DNA of 64,000 nt from Bacillus testis. GTDB lineage: Bacteria; Bacillota; Bacilli; Bacillales; DSM-1321. Position 1 is the first letter of the stretch. Each line of letters starts with the position of its first letter. Where the stretch lies: assembly GCF_001243895.1 (NCBI RefSeq), contig NZ_LN851186.1, positions 2,567,841 to 2,631,840 on the forward strand, written 5' to 3'. Below the pieces are notes generated by a model that worked only from the letters and a program-made list of their open reading frames with translations, searched no databases and was not told where the DNA came from. Below, in pieces: positions 35,898-45,300 of the stretch. Made by a program: the position numbers and the translations under genes.

Positions 35898-37653
35898 TTT
35901 TCAGCTCCTCCTTTGATAGTTGTGAATAAGCAATCTCCTGATACACTTGGCATGTCTTCAATAATTCTTCATGTGTGCCGCAGCCGGCGATTTTTCCTTC
36001 ATCTAATACGATGATTTTATCGGCATCCATGATGGTACCGATGCGCTGTGCGACAATCAGATTGGTCGCGGTGCTTGTCTCTTTCTTCAACGCAGCACGG
36101 AGCACGCGGTCTGTTTTATAATCAAGCGCCGAGAATGAATCGTCAAAAAGATAGATTTCCGGCTTGCGGTAAATAGCCCGTGCAATGGACAGGCGCTGTT
36201 TTTGCCCGCCCGAAAAGTTCGATCCGCCTTGGGCGACATGGGCTTCATATTCCCCGTCCATCTTCCTAACGAATTCTGATCCTTGGGCGATGGCCACCGC
36301 TTTTTCCACGGCCGCTGAATCGTTTTGTCCAGTCTTGCTGCTGCCGTAGGCCACATTCGATTTGATGCTGCCGCTGAACAGGACATTACGCTGTGGCACA
36401 TAGCCGAGCTTATTGTGCAGGTTTTTTTGCGCATACTGTTTGACATTGATGCCATCGACGAGCACCTCTCCTTCCGTCGCGTCATAAAAGCGCGGAATCA
36501 GGTTGATGAGTGTCGTCTTGCCGCTTCCGGTCGCACCAATGAAGGCGACCGTTTCGCCCTGTGAGGCCTTAAAGCTGATATTCTGCAGCACATACTCGGA
36601 AGAATCCGGATATTTGAAGCTGACATTACGGAATTCGACTGTCCCTGTTTCTTTTGTCGCTTCGTCTTGGGAACAACCATCGGTAATGGAAAGCTCTGTA
36701 TCCAATACTTCATTGATACGGTTAGCGGCCACAGCGGCACGCGGCATCATGATGAATACCGCTGTCATCATCAGGAAAGCCATCACAATTTGCATCGCAT
36801 AAGAAGAGAAGACGACCATATCACTGAACAGGCCGATGCGATCCATCATATTGGCTTGGTCAATCAAGTAAGCCCCGATCCAGTAAACCGCCAGGCTGAG
36901 TCCGCTCATGATCAACATCATGAACGGCATCATACTTGCCATGACGCGGGTCGTGAATAAATATGTTTTGGTCAGATTATCATTTGCTTCCTCGAACTTC
37001 GCCTTTTGGTAGTCTTCCGCATTGTATGCCCGGACGACACGCAGGCCTGTCAAGTTTTCGCGCGACACGCGGTTCAGATTATCCGTCAATGATTGGATGA
37101 CTCGGAATTTAGGCAATGCCAACAATCCGACAATCAGGATGAACAGCAACAGCAAGCCGACGGCTCCGGCTGTTGTCGCCGTCCACTGCCAGCTTTTCCC
37201 CGAAATTTTAACGATGGCCCACACTGCCAGAATCGGCGCTTTAATCAATACTTGCAGCCCGATGGTGACAATCATTTGGATTTGCGTGATATCGTTAGTT
37301 GAACGAGTGATTAAGCTCGCTGTTGAAAACTTGTTGATTTCCTTCATGGAGAACGACTCTACCTTATTGAACAGCATCGACCGCAAGCGTGCCGTAAACG
37401 AAGCTGCGATGCGCGCCGCAAAGAAGCCGACTACGATCGATGCCGCCAAGCTTCCCAATGCGCAGAGGAGCATGAAGGCCCCGGATTCCCAAATTTGGCT
37501 CATCGAGCTTCCTTTCGTCTGTACATAGCCCGTGATTTCCGACATATAATCCGGCAATTTCAAGTCGAGCCATACCTGGGCTACGATGAATAGTAAACTG
37601 GTGAAAATAAGCAGCCATTCGAACGGCTTCATATACTTAAAGATTTTGACCAT
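35890..37653 (-). CDS. Heterodimeric ABC multidrug exporter, subunit with degenerate Walker B
   Basis: A 587-residue half-transporter. Six membrane helices are followed by a nucleotide-binding domain: Walker A GATGSGKTT, signature FSGGQKQRLSIARA, and Walker B IYLFDDSFSALD, where the catalytic Glu is Asp. The switch position reads VAQRIGT instead of AHR, so the switch His is lost too. That is the expected asymmetric, degenerate site of heterodimeric exporters. AAGGAG is upstream. It is divergent from a TetR regulator 152 bp away, the likely controller. Confidence 0.9.
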   Translation of the reverse strand: MVKIFKYMKPFEWLLIFTSLLFIVAQVWLDLKLPDYMSEITGYVQTKGSSMSQIWESGAFMLLCALGSLAASIVVGFFAARIAASFTARLRSMLFNKVESFSMKEINKFSTASLITRSTNDITQIQMIVTIGLQVLIKAPILAVWAIVKISGKSWQWTATTAGAVGLLLLFILIVGLLALPKFRVIQSLTDNLNRVSRENLTGLRVVRAYNAEDYQKAKFEEANDNLTKTYLFTTRVMASMMPFMMLIMSGLSLAVYWIGAYLIDQANMMDRIGLFSDMVVFSSYAMQIVMAFLMMTAVFIMMPRAAVAANRINEVLDTELSITDGCSQDEATKETGTVEFRNVSFKYPDSSEYVLQNISFKASQGETVAFIGATGSGKTTLINLIPRFYDATEGEVLVDGINVKQYAQKNLHNKLGYVPQRNVLFSGSIKSNVAYGSSKTGQNDSAAVEKAVAIAQGSEFVRKMDGEYEAHVAQGGSNFSGGQKQRLSIARAIYRKPEIYLFDDSFSALDYKTDRVLRAALKKETSTATNLIVAQRIGTIMDADKIIVLDEGKIAGCGTHEELLKTCQVYQEIAYSQLSKEELKNA

Positions 37654-37805
37654 TTATGGTGAAGCTCCTTTTCTTATTTGTTTAACTTTGTCAGTTGATT
37701 CCTTCAGCCATTACTTGTTACACTGAATCATATCCATTATATTGATATAATTTTTTAACTCAATAGTTTTAGTGTCAACTGTAACAAATAAGGAGGTTTT
37801 GTTAC

Positions 37806-38345
37806 ATGAAAAAGACCAGAAATGCCGTGAATGTGTTTGCAAAGGACTGTATCGCCATCGCTTTGTTCAAACTAATGAAGGAAAAAAAGTACGAGGATAT
37901 CACCATCACCGATATCGCCAATACGGCCGGAGTATCACGGGTGACCTATTATAGAAACTTTAATTCGAAGGAAGAGGTCATCATGCATTATTTGGATGAA
38001 TTGGGCTATCGTTTTAAACAAGAGAATAAGCATCTCGACCCGATGAAGGATACGTATGCCTGCGTGCTGGCATGCTTCCGTTATTGGCATAAGCATCGAG
38101 ATTTTTTACTTGGGCTTCATGAAGCAAAGCTTGCTTATGTTTGGCTGGAACATCTTAATACTTCCATATCCCTCTTCACTACTACCCCCAAGAAAAAATA
38201 TGAAGGTTGTTTCTTTTTGGGAGCTATGCATAATATCCTGTTTGAATGGATCAAGGGTGGCGCCAACGAAAGCCCTGAGGAAATGGCGGCAATCGTCAGC
38301 GACTTGTTTCACTTACCTGTGCCGGTGCCTGCACCGACTGAATGA
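37806..38345 (+). CDS. TetR/AcrR-family transcriptional regulator
   Basis: 179 residues. The N-terminal TetR helix-turn-helix is clear (YEDITITDIANTAGVSRVTY, then YRNFNSKEEVIMHY). The C-terminal ligand domain matches the TetR_C class of Bacillus regulators (HKHRDFLLGLHEAKLAYVWL). It is divergent from the exporter operon. The region between holds two GTAACAA-type half sites in opposite orientation (near 37713-37720 and 37780-37790) that could be the operator. AAGGAGG precedes the ATG. Confidence 0.9.
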   Translation: MKKTRNAVNVFAKDCIAIALFKLMKEKKYEDITITDIANTAGVSRVTYYRNFNSKEEVIMHYLDELGYRFKQENKHLDPMKDTYACVLACFRYWHKHRDFLLGLHEAKLAYVWLEHLNTSISLFTTTPKKKYEGCFFLGAMHNILFEWIKGGANESPEEMAAIVSDLFHLPVPVPAPTE

Positions 38346-38380
38346 AAAAAACCATGTTCGGCCGATTGAACATGGTTTTT
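38345..38380 (+). terminator. Terminator of the TetR gene
   Basis: AAAACCATGTTC and GAACATGGTTTT form a 12-bp stem followed by T on the plus strand. It lies right behind the TetR stop. Confidence 0.85.
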
Positions 38381-38434
38381 AATAGGAGAGATTTATGTAA
38401 TAAAGCTCTTAAAAGTTGTTTCGATGAACTATTT

Positions 38435-38779
38435 TTACATTTTTTTATGTTTTAAAACAAAATTAATCAATTTACTTTTAAGATTTCTTTCTTGGCCGGC
38501 ATACGTAATGACATTCAAAAACTCGACAGCTAAATGATGCTTATGCCCGTCAACCATTTCTTTTGGTGCATTTTCCGGGAAGAGAATACCTAACTTTATT
38601 TTCATGCCGTTCTTTTTCATTTTAAACTGATGCATGCCCAAACACTTATTATCCGTTTTATCTGAGACAAGATAGCCAGTATCTGCTACTAAGGATATTT
38701 TTGTATCAGTATCTTCAGGGATTGGCTTTTTTGCGTCCAGACTAATTCCTATAAATTGGTAAACGGGTTCTTTGTACAT
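38435..38779 (-). CDS. Hypothetical 114-aa protein
   Basis: About 114 residues starting MYKEPVYQFIGISLD, with ATG at 38779 nine bases after GGAG; an in-frame ATG at 38794 lacks a site. It is basic, soluble and beta-rich in the first half, and was not recognised. It is on the same strand as, and 34 bp below, the DinB-like gene, so the two may be cotranscribed. Confidence 0.6.
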   Translation of the reverse strand: MYKEPVYQFIGISLDAKKPIPEDTDTKISLVADTGYLVSDKTDNKCLGMHQFKMKKNGMKIKLGILFPENAPKEMVDGHKHHLAVEFLNVITYAGQERNLKSKLINFVLKHKKM

Positions 38780-38813
38780 TCCAACTGTCTCCATTACATA
38801 TGTCCCAAATAGT

Positions 38814-39290
38814 TCAATAAGAATGGAAAGATTTTAACTCCCTTCCAACAAAATTAGAAGAGATAGGTTGTATTTCCAATTCTCTCGACCAAACTGAAAG
38901 TTGACCGATATGATGAATTTCGTGTGCAATAATATGGTGAAGTATGTCATTCACAGTGTATTTTGTTTCATCCCAAGGAACACTGACACTCTGTTCCTTC
39001 AGGTCATCTATATTTCCTTTAAAGAATTCAACTATTTCATTCCGCAATTTATCTGAAAGAGATTTAACCTTTTCAAGTGTATTATAATCATCAATCTGAA
39101 ATACTACATCCTCTTTCCCTTGAATACCACGAATCCAACTATATTCCACGTCAATTATATGGAAAAGTGTATATAAAATATTTCCTACTCCACCATTACG
39201 GTCTTTTAACAACTCTTTAATTGTTAATTGATTACACCAGTCAAACCATTCATCCCTTACTTGCCAGTTATATTCAAGAAATTTAATCAT
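38814..39290 (-). CDS. DinB-family putative metal-dependent enzyme
   Basis: About 158 residues. The four-helix DinB pattern is present: an early helix with NILYTLFHIIDVEYSW (first His ligand) and the late HHIIAHEIHHIGQLSVW, giving the three-His metal site. DinB proteins act as thiol-dependent transferases or similar; the substrate is unknown. ATG at 39290 has GGAG eight bases upstream; GTG at 39299 is the alternative. Confidence 0.85.
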   Translation of the reverse strand: MIKFLEYNWQVRDEWFDWCNQLTIKELLKDRNGGVGNILYTLFHIIDVEYSWIRGIQGKEDVVFQIDDYNTLEKVKSLSDKLRNEIVEFFKGNIDDLKEQSVSVPWDETKYTVNDILHHIIAHEIHHIGQLSVWSRELEIQPISSNFVGRELKSFHSY

Positions 39291-39390
39291 TTTGAACACT
39301 CCAAATTTAGCTTAATACAATATATTTCGTCTTAGGGTAAATTATTTCCTTCTTCCGCTAACTGCCCATTTCTTCAATAAAGACTTTAGA

Positions 39391-39419
39391 AAAAGCGTTA
39401 ATCCTTCTTAGATCAACGC
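39391..39419 (-). terminator. Terminator of the methyltransferase gene
   Basis: GCGTTAAT and ATCAACGC pair (one mismatch). The minus strand continues TTTTTCT. It lies 70 bp below the stop at 39489. Confidence 0.5.
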
Positions 39420-39488
39420 CCCCTTTTCGTATTTTATAGTTGTTCTAAGTGCTATCTAATTTTTTTACAAACATATATCATTTCATAA

Positions 39489-40160
39489 CTATCTCCAATC
39501 CCTGTAAAGATGAAGGATTTCAAAACCATTAACGAGCAAAATTCTTTCCATTTCTTTTGGAAATACGTCATCTATGTTTTTATATTTCCTAATCGTCGTA
39601 TAATGTTGAATTTGCTTTAAAGAGTCATAAGCACTAATAGTATATAGATCAACTTTTTCTTGAGTATCACGATCAGTATAAGTTCTCCAATATTCTTCTG
39701 TTTGTGGTTGTAGTAATTCCTCAACACTCGGAAATCTAGTACCAAAAATAAAAACCCCATCAATATCTAAATGTTTGTTTACAGAAGATAGTAATCGATC
39801 CTGAGCTTCGTTTGTAAGAAAGTACTGAAATGAATTTCCAACAGAATAGATCATATTACTCTTTACGTTTAAATCTAGCATAGTACAGTCTTGCTCTATC
39901 CAATCTATTTGCAAATCAAGATTGAATGACTTTTTTCGGGCTTCATTTAACATTCCTTTATGTAAATCTACTCCTATAAGTTTATATCCATTTTTCGCTA
40001 ATGGAATAGTTACTCTACCCGTACCACAAGCAAGATCAATGATTGTACCTTGCTTTTTTGATGCCCATTTTATTAAAAATGGCATCTCTGATATAAATGA
40101 TTCATTCTCTTTATCGTATAAAATAGGGTCAGCATATTCCTCGAAATTATCTAAAGCCAT
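39489..40160 (-). CDS. Class I SAM-dependent methyltransferase
   Basis: About 223 residues. The SAM-binding motif I is IIDLACGTGRVTIPLA, and the acidic end of strand 2 is LIGVDLHKGML. Strand 4 reads MIYSVGNSFQYF. The acceptor is unknown; this is a Methyltransf_25-type small-molecule enzyme. AAGGAG precedes two consecutive ATG codons (40163 and 40160); spacing favours the second. Confidence 0.85.
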   Translation of the reverse strand: MALDNFEEYADPILYDKENESFISEMPFLIKWASKKQGTIIDLACGTGRVTIPLAKNGYKLIGVDLHKGMLNEARKKSFNLDLQIDWIEQDCTMLDLNVKSNMIYSVGNSFQYFLTNEAQDRLLSSVNKHLDIDGVFIFGTRFPSVEELLQPQTEEYWRTYTDRDTQEKVDLYTISAYDSLKQIQHYTTIRKYKNIDDVFPKEMERILLVNGFEILHLYRDWR

Positions 40161-40208
40161 CATTTTCTCCTTATGTAATCGCACCTAATATATGTACTTA
40201 TTTTACAT

Positions 40209-40270
40209 TTATTTCAAGATCTTGTCTGTTAGCGCCATAACAAAAATAAGACTGCTTATTAGCAGCCTTG
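40209..40270 (+). repeat. Intergenic repeat family B, variant copy
   Basis: It contains CTGTTAGCGCCATAACAAAAA followed by a hairpin AAGACTGCT/AGCAGCCTT (40248-40269). Compare 27921 and 49481. Nothing else was found in the gap between 40161 and 40369. Confidence 0.5.
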
Positions 40271-40369
40271 ATTTTCAGCTCTAGCCCCAGTTACTTTAAG
40301 TATTTTTTCACAAACTAAGACTAAAACAATGCTCCATCTATTATTTGGTCATATTTTTTCTTTCTGCAT

Positions 40370-40936
40370 CTATTTGTTCAAATGGTAGATTAGTTGAACA
40401 ACGCCGGAGGAGAAAGTTCTTGTATTAATCAATTTCAAATTCAACCTCTGTTTTATATCAATAAACAATGGTTTTCCTTCGCCCAAAATAACAGGGTGAA
40501 CAGATAATCTAAATTCATCAACAAGCCCTAAATTAATAAAATTTGTAATAAGACTTGCTCCACCGTATAACCAGATGTCTTTACCAGGCTTATTCTTTAA
40601 TTTATTTACTTCTTCAGGAATATTTTCATTTATGAATATTGCTTTATGATCAGTCCTTTTTTGCGTTCTGGAAAACACATATTTCTCTTTACTATGAACT
40701 AATTCCCACATTTCTTTTTCAGTATCAGTATCTTCAATTTTTGGAGTGTATTGTCCCCATTGATCATAGCTTTTTCTTCCATACAAAATAGTGTCAATTT
40801 GATTTAGAAAATTAATAAACCCCATCTCAGAGTCCATTATGCACCAATCAACTTCTCCGTTTTTCCCTTCAATAAAGCCATCTAAAGTAACAGCTAAATC
40901 TAAAATTATTCTTCTTGGTCTTATGCTATTCGACAT
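40370..40936 (-). CDS. Dihydrofolate reductase-like / RibD C-terminal domain protein
   Basis: About 188 residues. N-terminal IILDLAVTLDGFIEGKNGEV, DTILYGRKSYDQWGQY, KDIWLYGGASLITNFI and LSVHPVILGEGKPLF are the successive motifs of the RibD_C/YwjB-type reductase family. They bind NAD(P)H through the YGGAxL segment. The physiological substrate is unknown. AAGGAGGAG lies seven bases before ATG 40936. The 337-bp gap upstream (40,937-41,273) shows no gene or clear repeat. Confidence 0.85.
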   Translation of the reverse strand: MSNSIRPRRIILDLAVTLDGFIEGKNGEVDWCIMDSEMGFINFLNQIDTILYGRKSYDQWGQYTPKIEDTDTEKEMWELVHSKEKYVFSRTQKRTDHKAIFINENIPEEVNKLKNKPGKDIWLYGGASLITNFINLGLVDEFRLSVHPVILGEGKPLFIDIKQRLNLKLINTRTFSSGVVQLIYHLNK

Positions 40937-41273
40937 ACTTTCTCCTCCTTTATTCAATAAATACTTTCAAAATTTTGTAGTAATAAAGTTCAGCTTTTCA
41001 CATTTTGAATTATTCCTAAATTTTTCTTTTCAACTAATTTGCCCCTTTAGTCAGACGGATTCTATTGATGTAAATACGTTTAAATAAGGTTAATTTATTA
41101 AGGTTTTCAGCGTCTCTAAAATTAAATCAGTAAGAATATTGTCTTATTCCATGGGTAAACAAAACAGGCATGGCCCAACCTTAATAAGCTGTAGCCATAC
41201 CCTTGCCCTGTTTGTAACATCTGGTGCATGAACCTTCCTATTCAACTAATCCATCTGATTGCCATTCTGTTTT

Positions 41274-41873
41274 TTAATTAGGCAAAACCGTATATGTGTT
41301 TGATTGGCCAATCCCCACTATATTATAAAAGGTCATCTTATTGCCGGGGAATTTGGCTGCATAGGAGATTCCGCCGCCATGATCCTTGACACCGGTGATG
41401 GTGACGGTACTTGGGACTGGGATGCTGATAGATGCAGCGTTGTTTGTAAGGATGATTTTCTCTTTTACAGGCACGCCGTCCACTAACACGGACACTTCAT
41501 CCAAATCTTCGGCATTAAAGTCCCAGATAAGCATCCTCGCCTCTCCTCCGTCTGGTCCTGCCTTAGCGACTTCAAAATCCCTTGCTTCAATGTTCGCATA
41601 TGATTCATCCTCAAATAACTGCTCCCCAGCACCTGTAGAGGTACTGATCCGATTGGCAACGACTTCTTCAGCTTTTCCATCCTCTGCGGAATCAGTTACC
41701 ATGAAACCAGTCACAATTCCAGCCGCCAAGCAGAAAATGGATATCCACTTGATGGAAGCTTTCAGCTTCGATTGGTGCGGCACGATTACCGTTTCTTCTT
41801 CCGGTTCATCCGCTTCCAGACGTTTCATTGGGCCTGTCTGCTTCTTTTTATTCAATTCTCTCTCTGCCATCAT
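41274..41873 (-). CDS. Single-pass membrane protein of the multi-AAA operon
   Basis: 199 residues. A charged cytoplasmic N-terminus of ~40 residues, with an acidic patch (EADEPEEETVIV), precedes one membrane helix (ASIKWISIFCLAAGIVTGF). An extracytoplasmic, beta-rich domain of ~130 residues follows (RMLIWDFNAEDLDEVSVLV, then SIPVPSTVTITGVKDHGG), similar in flavour to Ig-like folds. Family not recognised. It is the last gene of the operon, nine bases after the TM protein gene, with AGGTGATGA upstream. It could link the cytoplasmic ATPase to the envelope, which is inference. Confidence 0.75.
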   Translation of the reverse strand: MMAERELNKKKQTGPMKRLEADEPEEETVIVPHQSKLKASIKWISIFCLAAGIVTGFMVTDSAEDGKAEEVVANRISTSTGAGEQLFEDESYANIEARDFEVAKAGPDGGEARMLIWDFNAEDLDEVSVLVDGVPVKEKIILTNNAASISIPVPSTVTITGVKDHGGGISYAAKFPGNKMTFYNIVGIGQSNTYTVLPN

Positions 41874-41882
41874 TCATCACCT

Positions 41883-42320
41883 TTACAATTTGTGTACTTT
41901 ATAGCTGATAGGATATTTGTAATACCAATACGATAAATAAGCTCTCGCCCCTGCAATACTAATAACAGATAGTGTGATGGCGATACCTTTACTGAAGGTT
42001 TGGTTGTCGGCCCATAGGTTCGCACAGAATAGAGCCAATTCGATCCCCGCTAACATAACCAAACACATTTGTAAAAATGGGATGAGTACGGGAAATTTTC
42101 GGTATAGCCATGTGAGCCGTGGATACTTGAATGATAGAAACAGCATAAAGCCAATGAAACAAGTCAACCACAATCCCAATGCGGATCTCGGTGCGTTATA
42201 CTTATATACGTCACGCAATACATCAAACTCCATAATCGGACCCATAATAACCATAATCAGTACCAATGGATAGATTAGGTAATAAATGATCGTCCCTGCA
42301 ATTGCAAATAACTTTTTCAT
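41883..42320 (-). CDS. Four-helix membrane protein of the multi-AAA operon
   Basis: 145 residues with four hydrophobic helices (about 8-28, 48-64, 75-93 and 108-130) and short loops. Family not recognised. Its ATG overlaps the stop of the giant AAA gene in an ATGA junction, so the two are translationally coupled. No enzymatic motif is visible. The partner arrangement suggests a membrane platform for the ATPase. Confidence 0.75.
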   Translation of the reverse strand: MKKLFAIAGTIIYYLIYPLVLIMVIMGPIMEFDVLRDVYKYNAPRSALGLWLTCFIGFMLFLSFKYPRLTWLYRKFPVLIPFLQMCLVMLAGIELALFCANLWADNQTFSKGIAITLSVISIAGARAYLSYWYYKYPISYKVHKL

Positions 42321-45300
42321 AGTCGATTCCCTGCTTTCTCGAAATCTTCAGGAAGGATGGTTGTGAGTTGTTCTACATCCGGTTTATCTATTTGGCTGAC
42401 CCTCAAAGCATGGGCACGGATTGCTGCTTCACAGACGTTGCGTGCCAGACGCCCATTCCCCGCATGATCTACTTTCATGGCGGACTCGAATATGGCATTC
42501 AATGCATCTTCAACATCTTTCGATAAATGAAACCCTTTATTCTTTAAGAATTGGTTACTGATTTGTACGAGTTCTTTTGCACTGTAATCAGGGAATTCGA
42601 TAATGTTCGGAAAACGGGAACGGAGACCGGCATTTGTTTCCAGGAATCTCTCCATATCCTCATTGTAGCCTGCTAAAATAACGATTATATTATCCCGATG
42701 ATCATCCATGAATTTTACAATCGTATCAATGGCTTCTTGTCCAAAATCGCTTCCGCTTCCGGCTAATGCATATGCTTCATCAATGAACAGGACACCACCG
42801 AGAGCATTTTCGAGCACTTCTCTCGTTTTTAAGGCCGTCTGTCCTACATAGCCTGCCACCAAACCGGATCGGTCGGTTTCTACGACATGGTCAAGCTTAC
42901 TTACACCTAATTCTTTCAATCTTTTCGCTATTATCCGGGCAACCATCGTCTTCCCAGTTCCAGGATTCCCTTTGAAAATCATATGCAGCGATTGAGATCC
43001 GAGGCTCGGCAATGATAACTGCTTGCGCATGTTTTCAATTTCAACTTGGGCTGATAAAGTCCGGACGAACTTCTTAACCTCATCCAGGCCGATTACTGTA
43101 TCTAATTCATTAAGCGCATTTGTTTCCTCTTCAACAGGCTCTAAGCGGAAGTCTTCCGGTGTTAACAAGGTCAGATTTTCAACCGGCAAATCGGGATGTT
43201 CCACAATGCGAATCGATTGGTTGCGGATTGCTTCTTCTACTGTATTGCGCACTAAACGGCCATTGCCGCTGTCGTTTTTACCTGGGATTTGTTTTTCCTC
43301 ATAATACGGCTTTAAGGCTGCCAATACAGAATCATCCAGCCTGAAACCTTTTGATTGGGCTTGTAATTCTGTTATTTTCGCCAGTTGTTCCGCTGTATAA
43401 TCCGGAAATTCAATCGTCAATGGAAAGCGGGAAGACAATCCGGGATTTGCTTTCATGAACTGTTTCATTTCATCTGTATAACCGGCTACGATGACAACCA
43501 GGTTCTCCCGGTGATTTTCAATCAGGCGGACTAATGTGTCAATTGCTTCTTTTCCGAAGCCGCCCTGGCCTTCTTCTACTAATGTGTAGGCTTCATCAAT
43601 AAACAACACGCCTCCCAATGCGCTTTCTACGACCTCTGTTGTCTTGGCGGCAGTTTGTCCGGCGTATTCTGCGACCAGATGTGTCCGGTCAACCTCTACG
43701 AGATGCCCTTTTTTCAAAATGCCCATGGATTTCAGCATACCTGCGAGTAAACGGGCGACTGTCGTTTTTCCGGTCCCTGGATTTCCTGAAAAGACCATGT
43801 TTAAGGTTTGCCCGTCTTTTGTTTGAATGCCGGCTTCTTTCCGTCGCTGATTGGCCAGTAATTGTTTTTGTAATGTAAGCACAAAGTTCTTTACATCATC
43901 CAATCCGATCATGCCAGAGAATGCTTCCTCTAAATTGAATGCCACTTTGCTGCCGATTCCAAAATCGCTTGCAATCAATTTGTTCATATCAGGCGAATCC
44001 GATTCTGCAATACGCGCTGATTGTTTTCGGATTGCTTCTTCGAGCAGGTTCCGGACAAGCCGTCCATTTCCGCTGTCATTTCTTCCTGGAATTTGTTTTG
44101 TTTCAAAAAGTTCAAGCAATCCATCATATGCCGCTTCATCAATTTCATAATCACGCTGCTTTGCTTGCAGTACCACCATCTTCAGCATATCTTTCGGTGA
44201 ATAGTCCGGAAATTCCACAATCACAGGGAATCTGGAACGCAATCCGGGATTAGACTTAAGGAATGTTTCCATTTCATCGGTATATCCGGCCAAAATGACC
44301 ACTGTATCCTCACGGTGGTCTTCCATCCCCTTAACCAACGTATCGATTGCTTCCTGGCCGAAACTATCGTGCTTGTTGCGCGAAAGTGTATATGCCTCAT
44401 CAATAAACAGGACACCGCCCACCCCTTGCTGGATTTTCTCATTCGTCTTAGGTGCAGTGGAACCCACGTATTCCCCGACAAGATCCTGTCTTGCCACTTC
44501 AACCAATTGTCCCTGAGAAAGCAGGCCCATCGCTTTCAAAACACGGGAAATAATCCGTGCAACTGTTGTTTTCCCTGTTCCAGGGTTCCCCGTAAACACC
44601 ATATGCAGTGTCATAGGAGTTGTTTTATCCCCTTTAGCTTTGCGTTTCTCCTGGAGCCGAACAGTCTTCAGCAACTCTTGAATGAATTCTTTAACAGAGT
44701 CCAATCCTATTAAACCATTCAATTCTTCCATAACATCTTCCAATGTTTCTTCTTGAACAAGAGGAATTGATTTTAATAGAATGGTCCCTTTCTCGCTATG
44801 TGCCAGCAAATCATTCTGTTCCATCCCAATCTCTACGATATCACCGCTTGAAAGCCTTCCCCTAGCACGCGCATCCAACAACACGGTAAAAAATTCTTTC
44901 TCCACCAGTTCTTCGATGGCTTCACCGTATCGCTTTGTTGGCAAGATCCGATTTGCCAGTTCCATGAACACCTGTGGTTCGAAATGAATCGTCATTTGAG
45001 CCTGGGCAGACAGTCTATCGGCAGCCTGAGAAAGCTTTGTTTGAAGAATATTGCTCAGCGTATCAGCATCCAGTGCATCCGTGATCGCAAAAGACCGGAT
45101 TCCCCTCAGCAAATCCGGCGGGATTGATTCAGCGATGGATAATGGAATTTTCCGGTCCGAATTCATTTCTTGCGTATCACAATCGCTATACAGCAGTAAA
45201 AAATAATCTGAAGCACTCACGACAATACCTTGCGGCGTCCTGAAATATCCATCTTTAAAGAGTTTTTTAACATAGTGTAAAATCTCGGATTGTGCATGTT

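Noticed and set aside
44315..44713. Plus-strand ORFs opposite the multi-AAA gene (several of 60-130 codons)
   Set aside because: They lie antisense to well-conserved Walker and arginine-finger motifs, lack ribosome-binding sites and have no protein-like composition.
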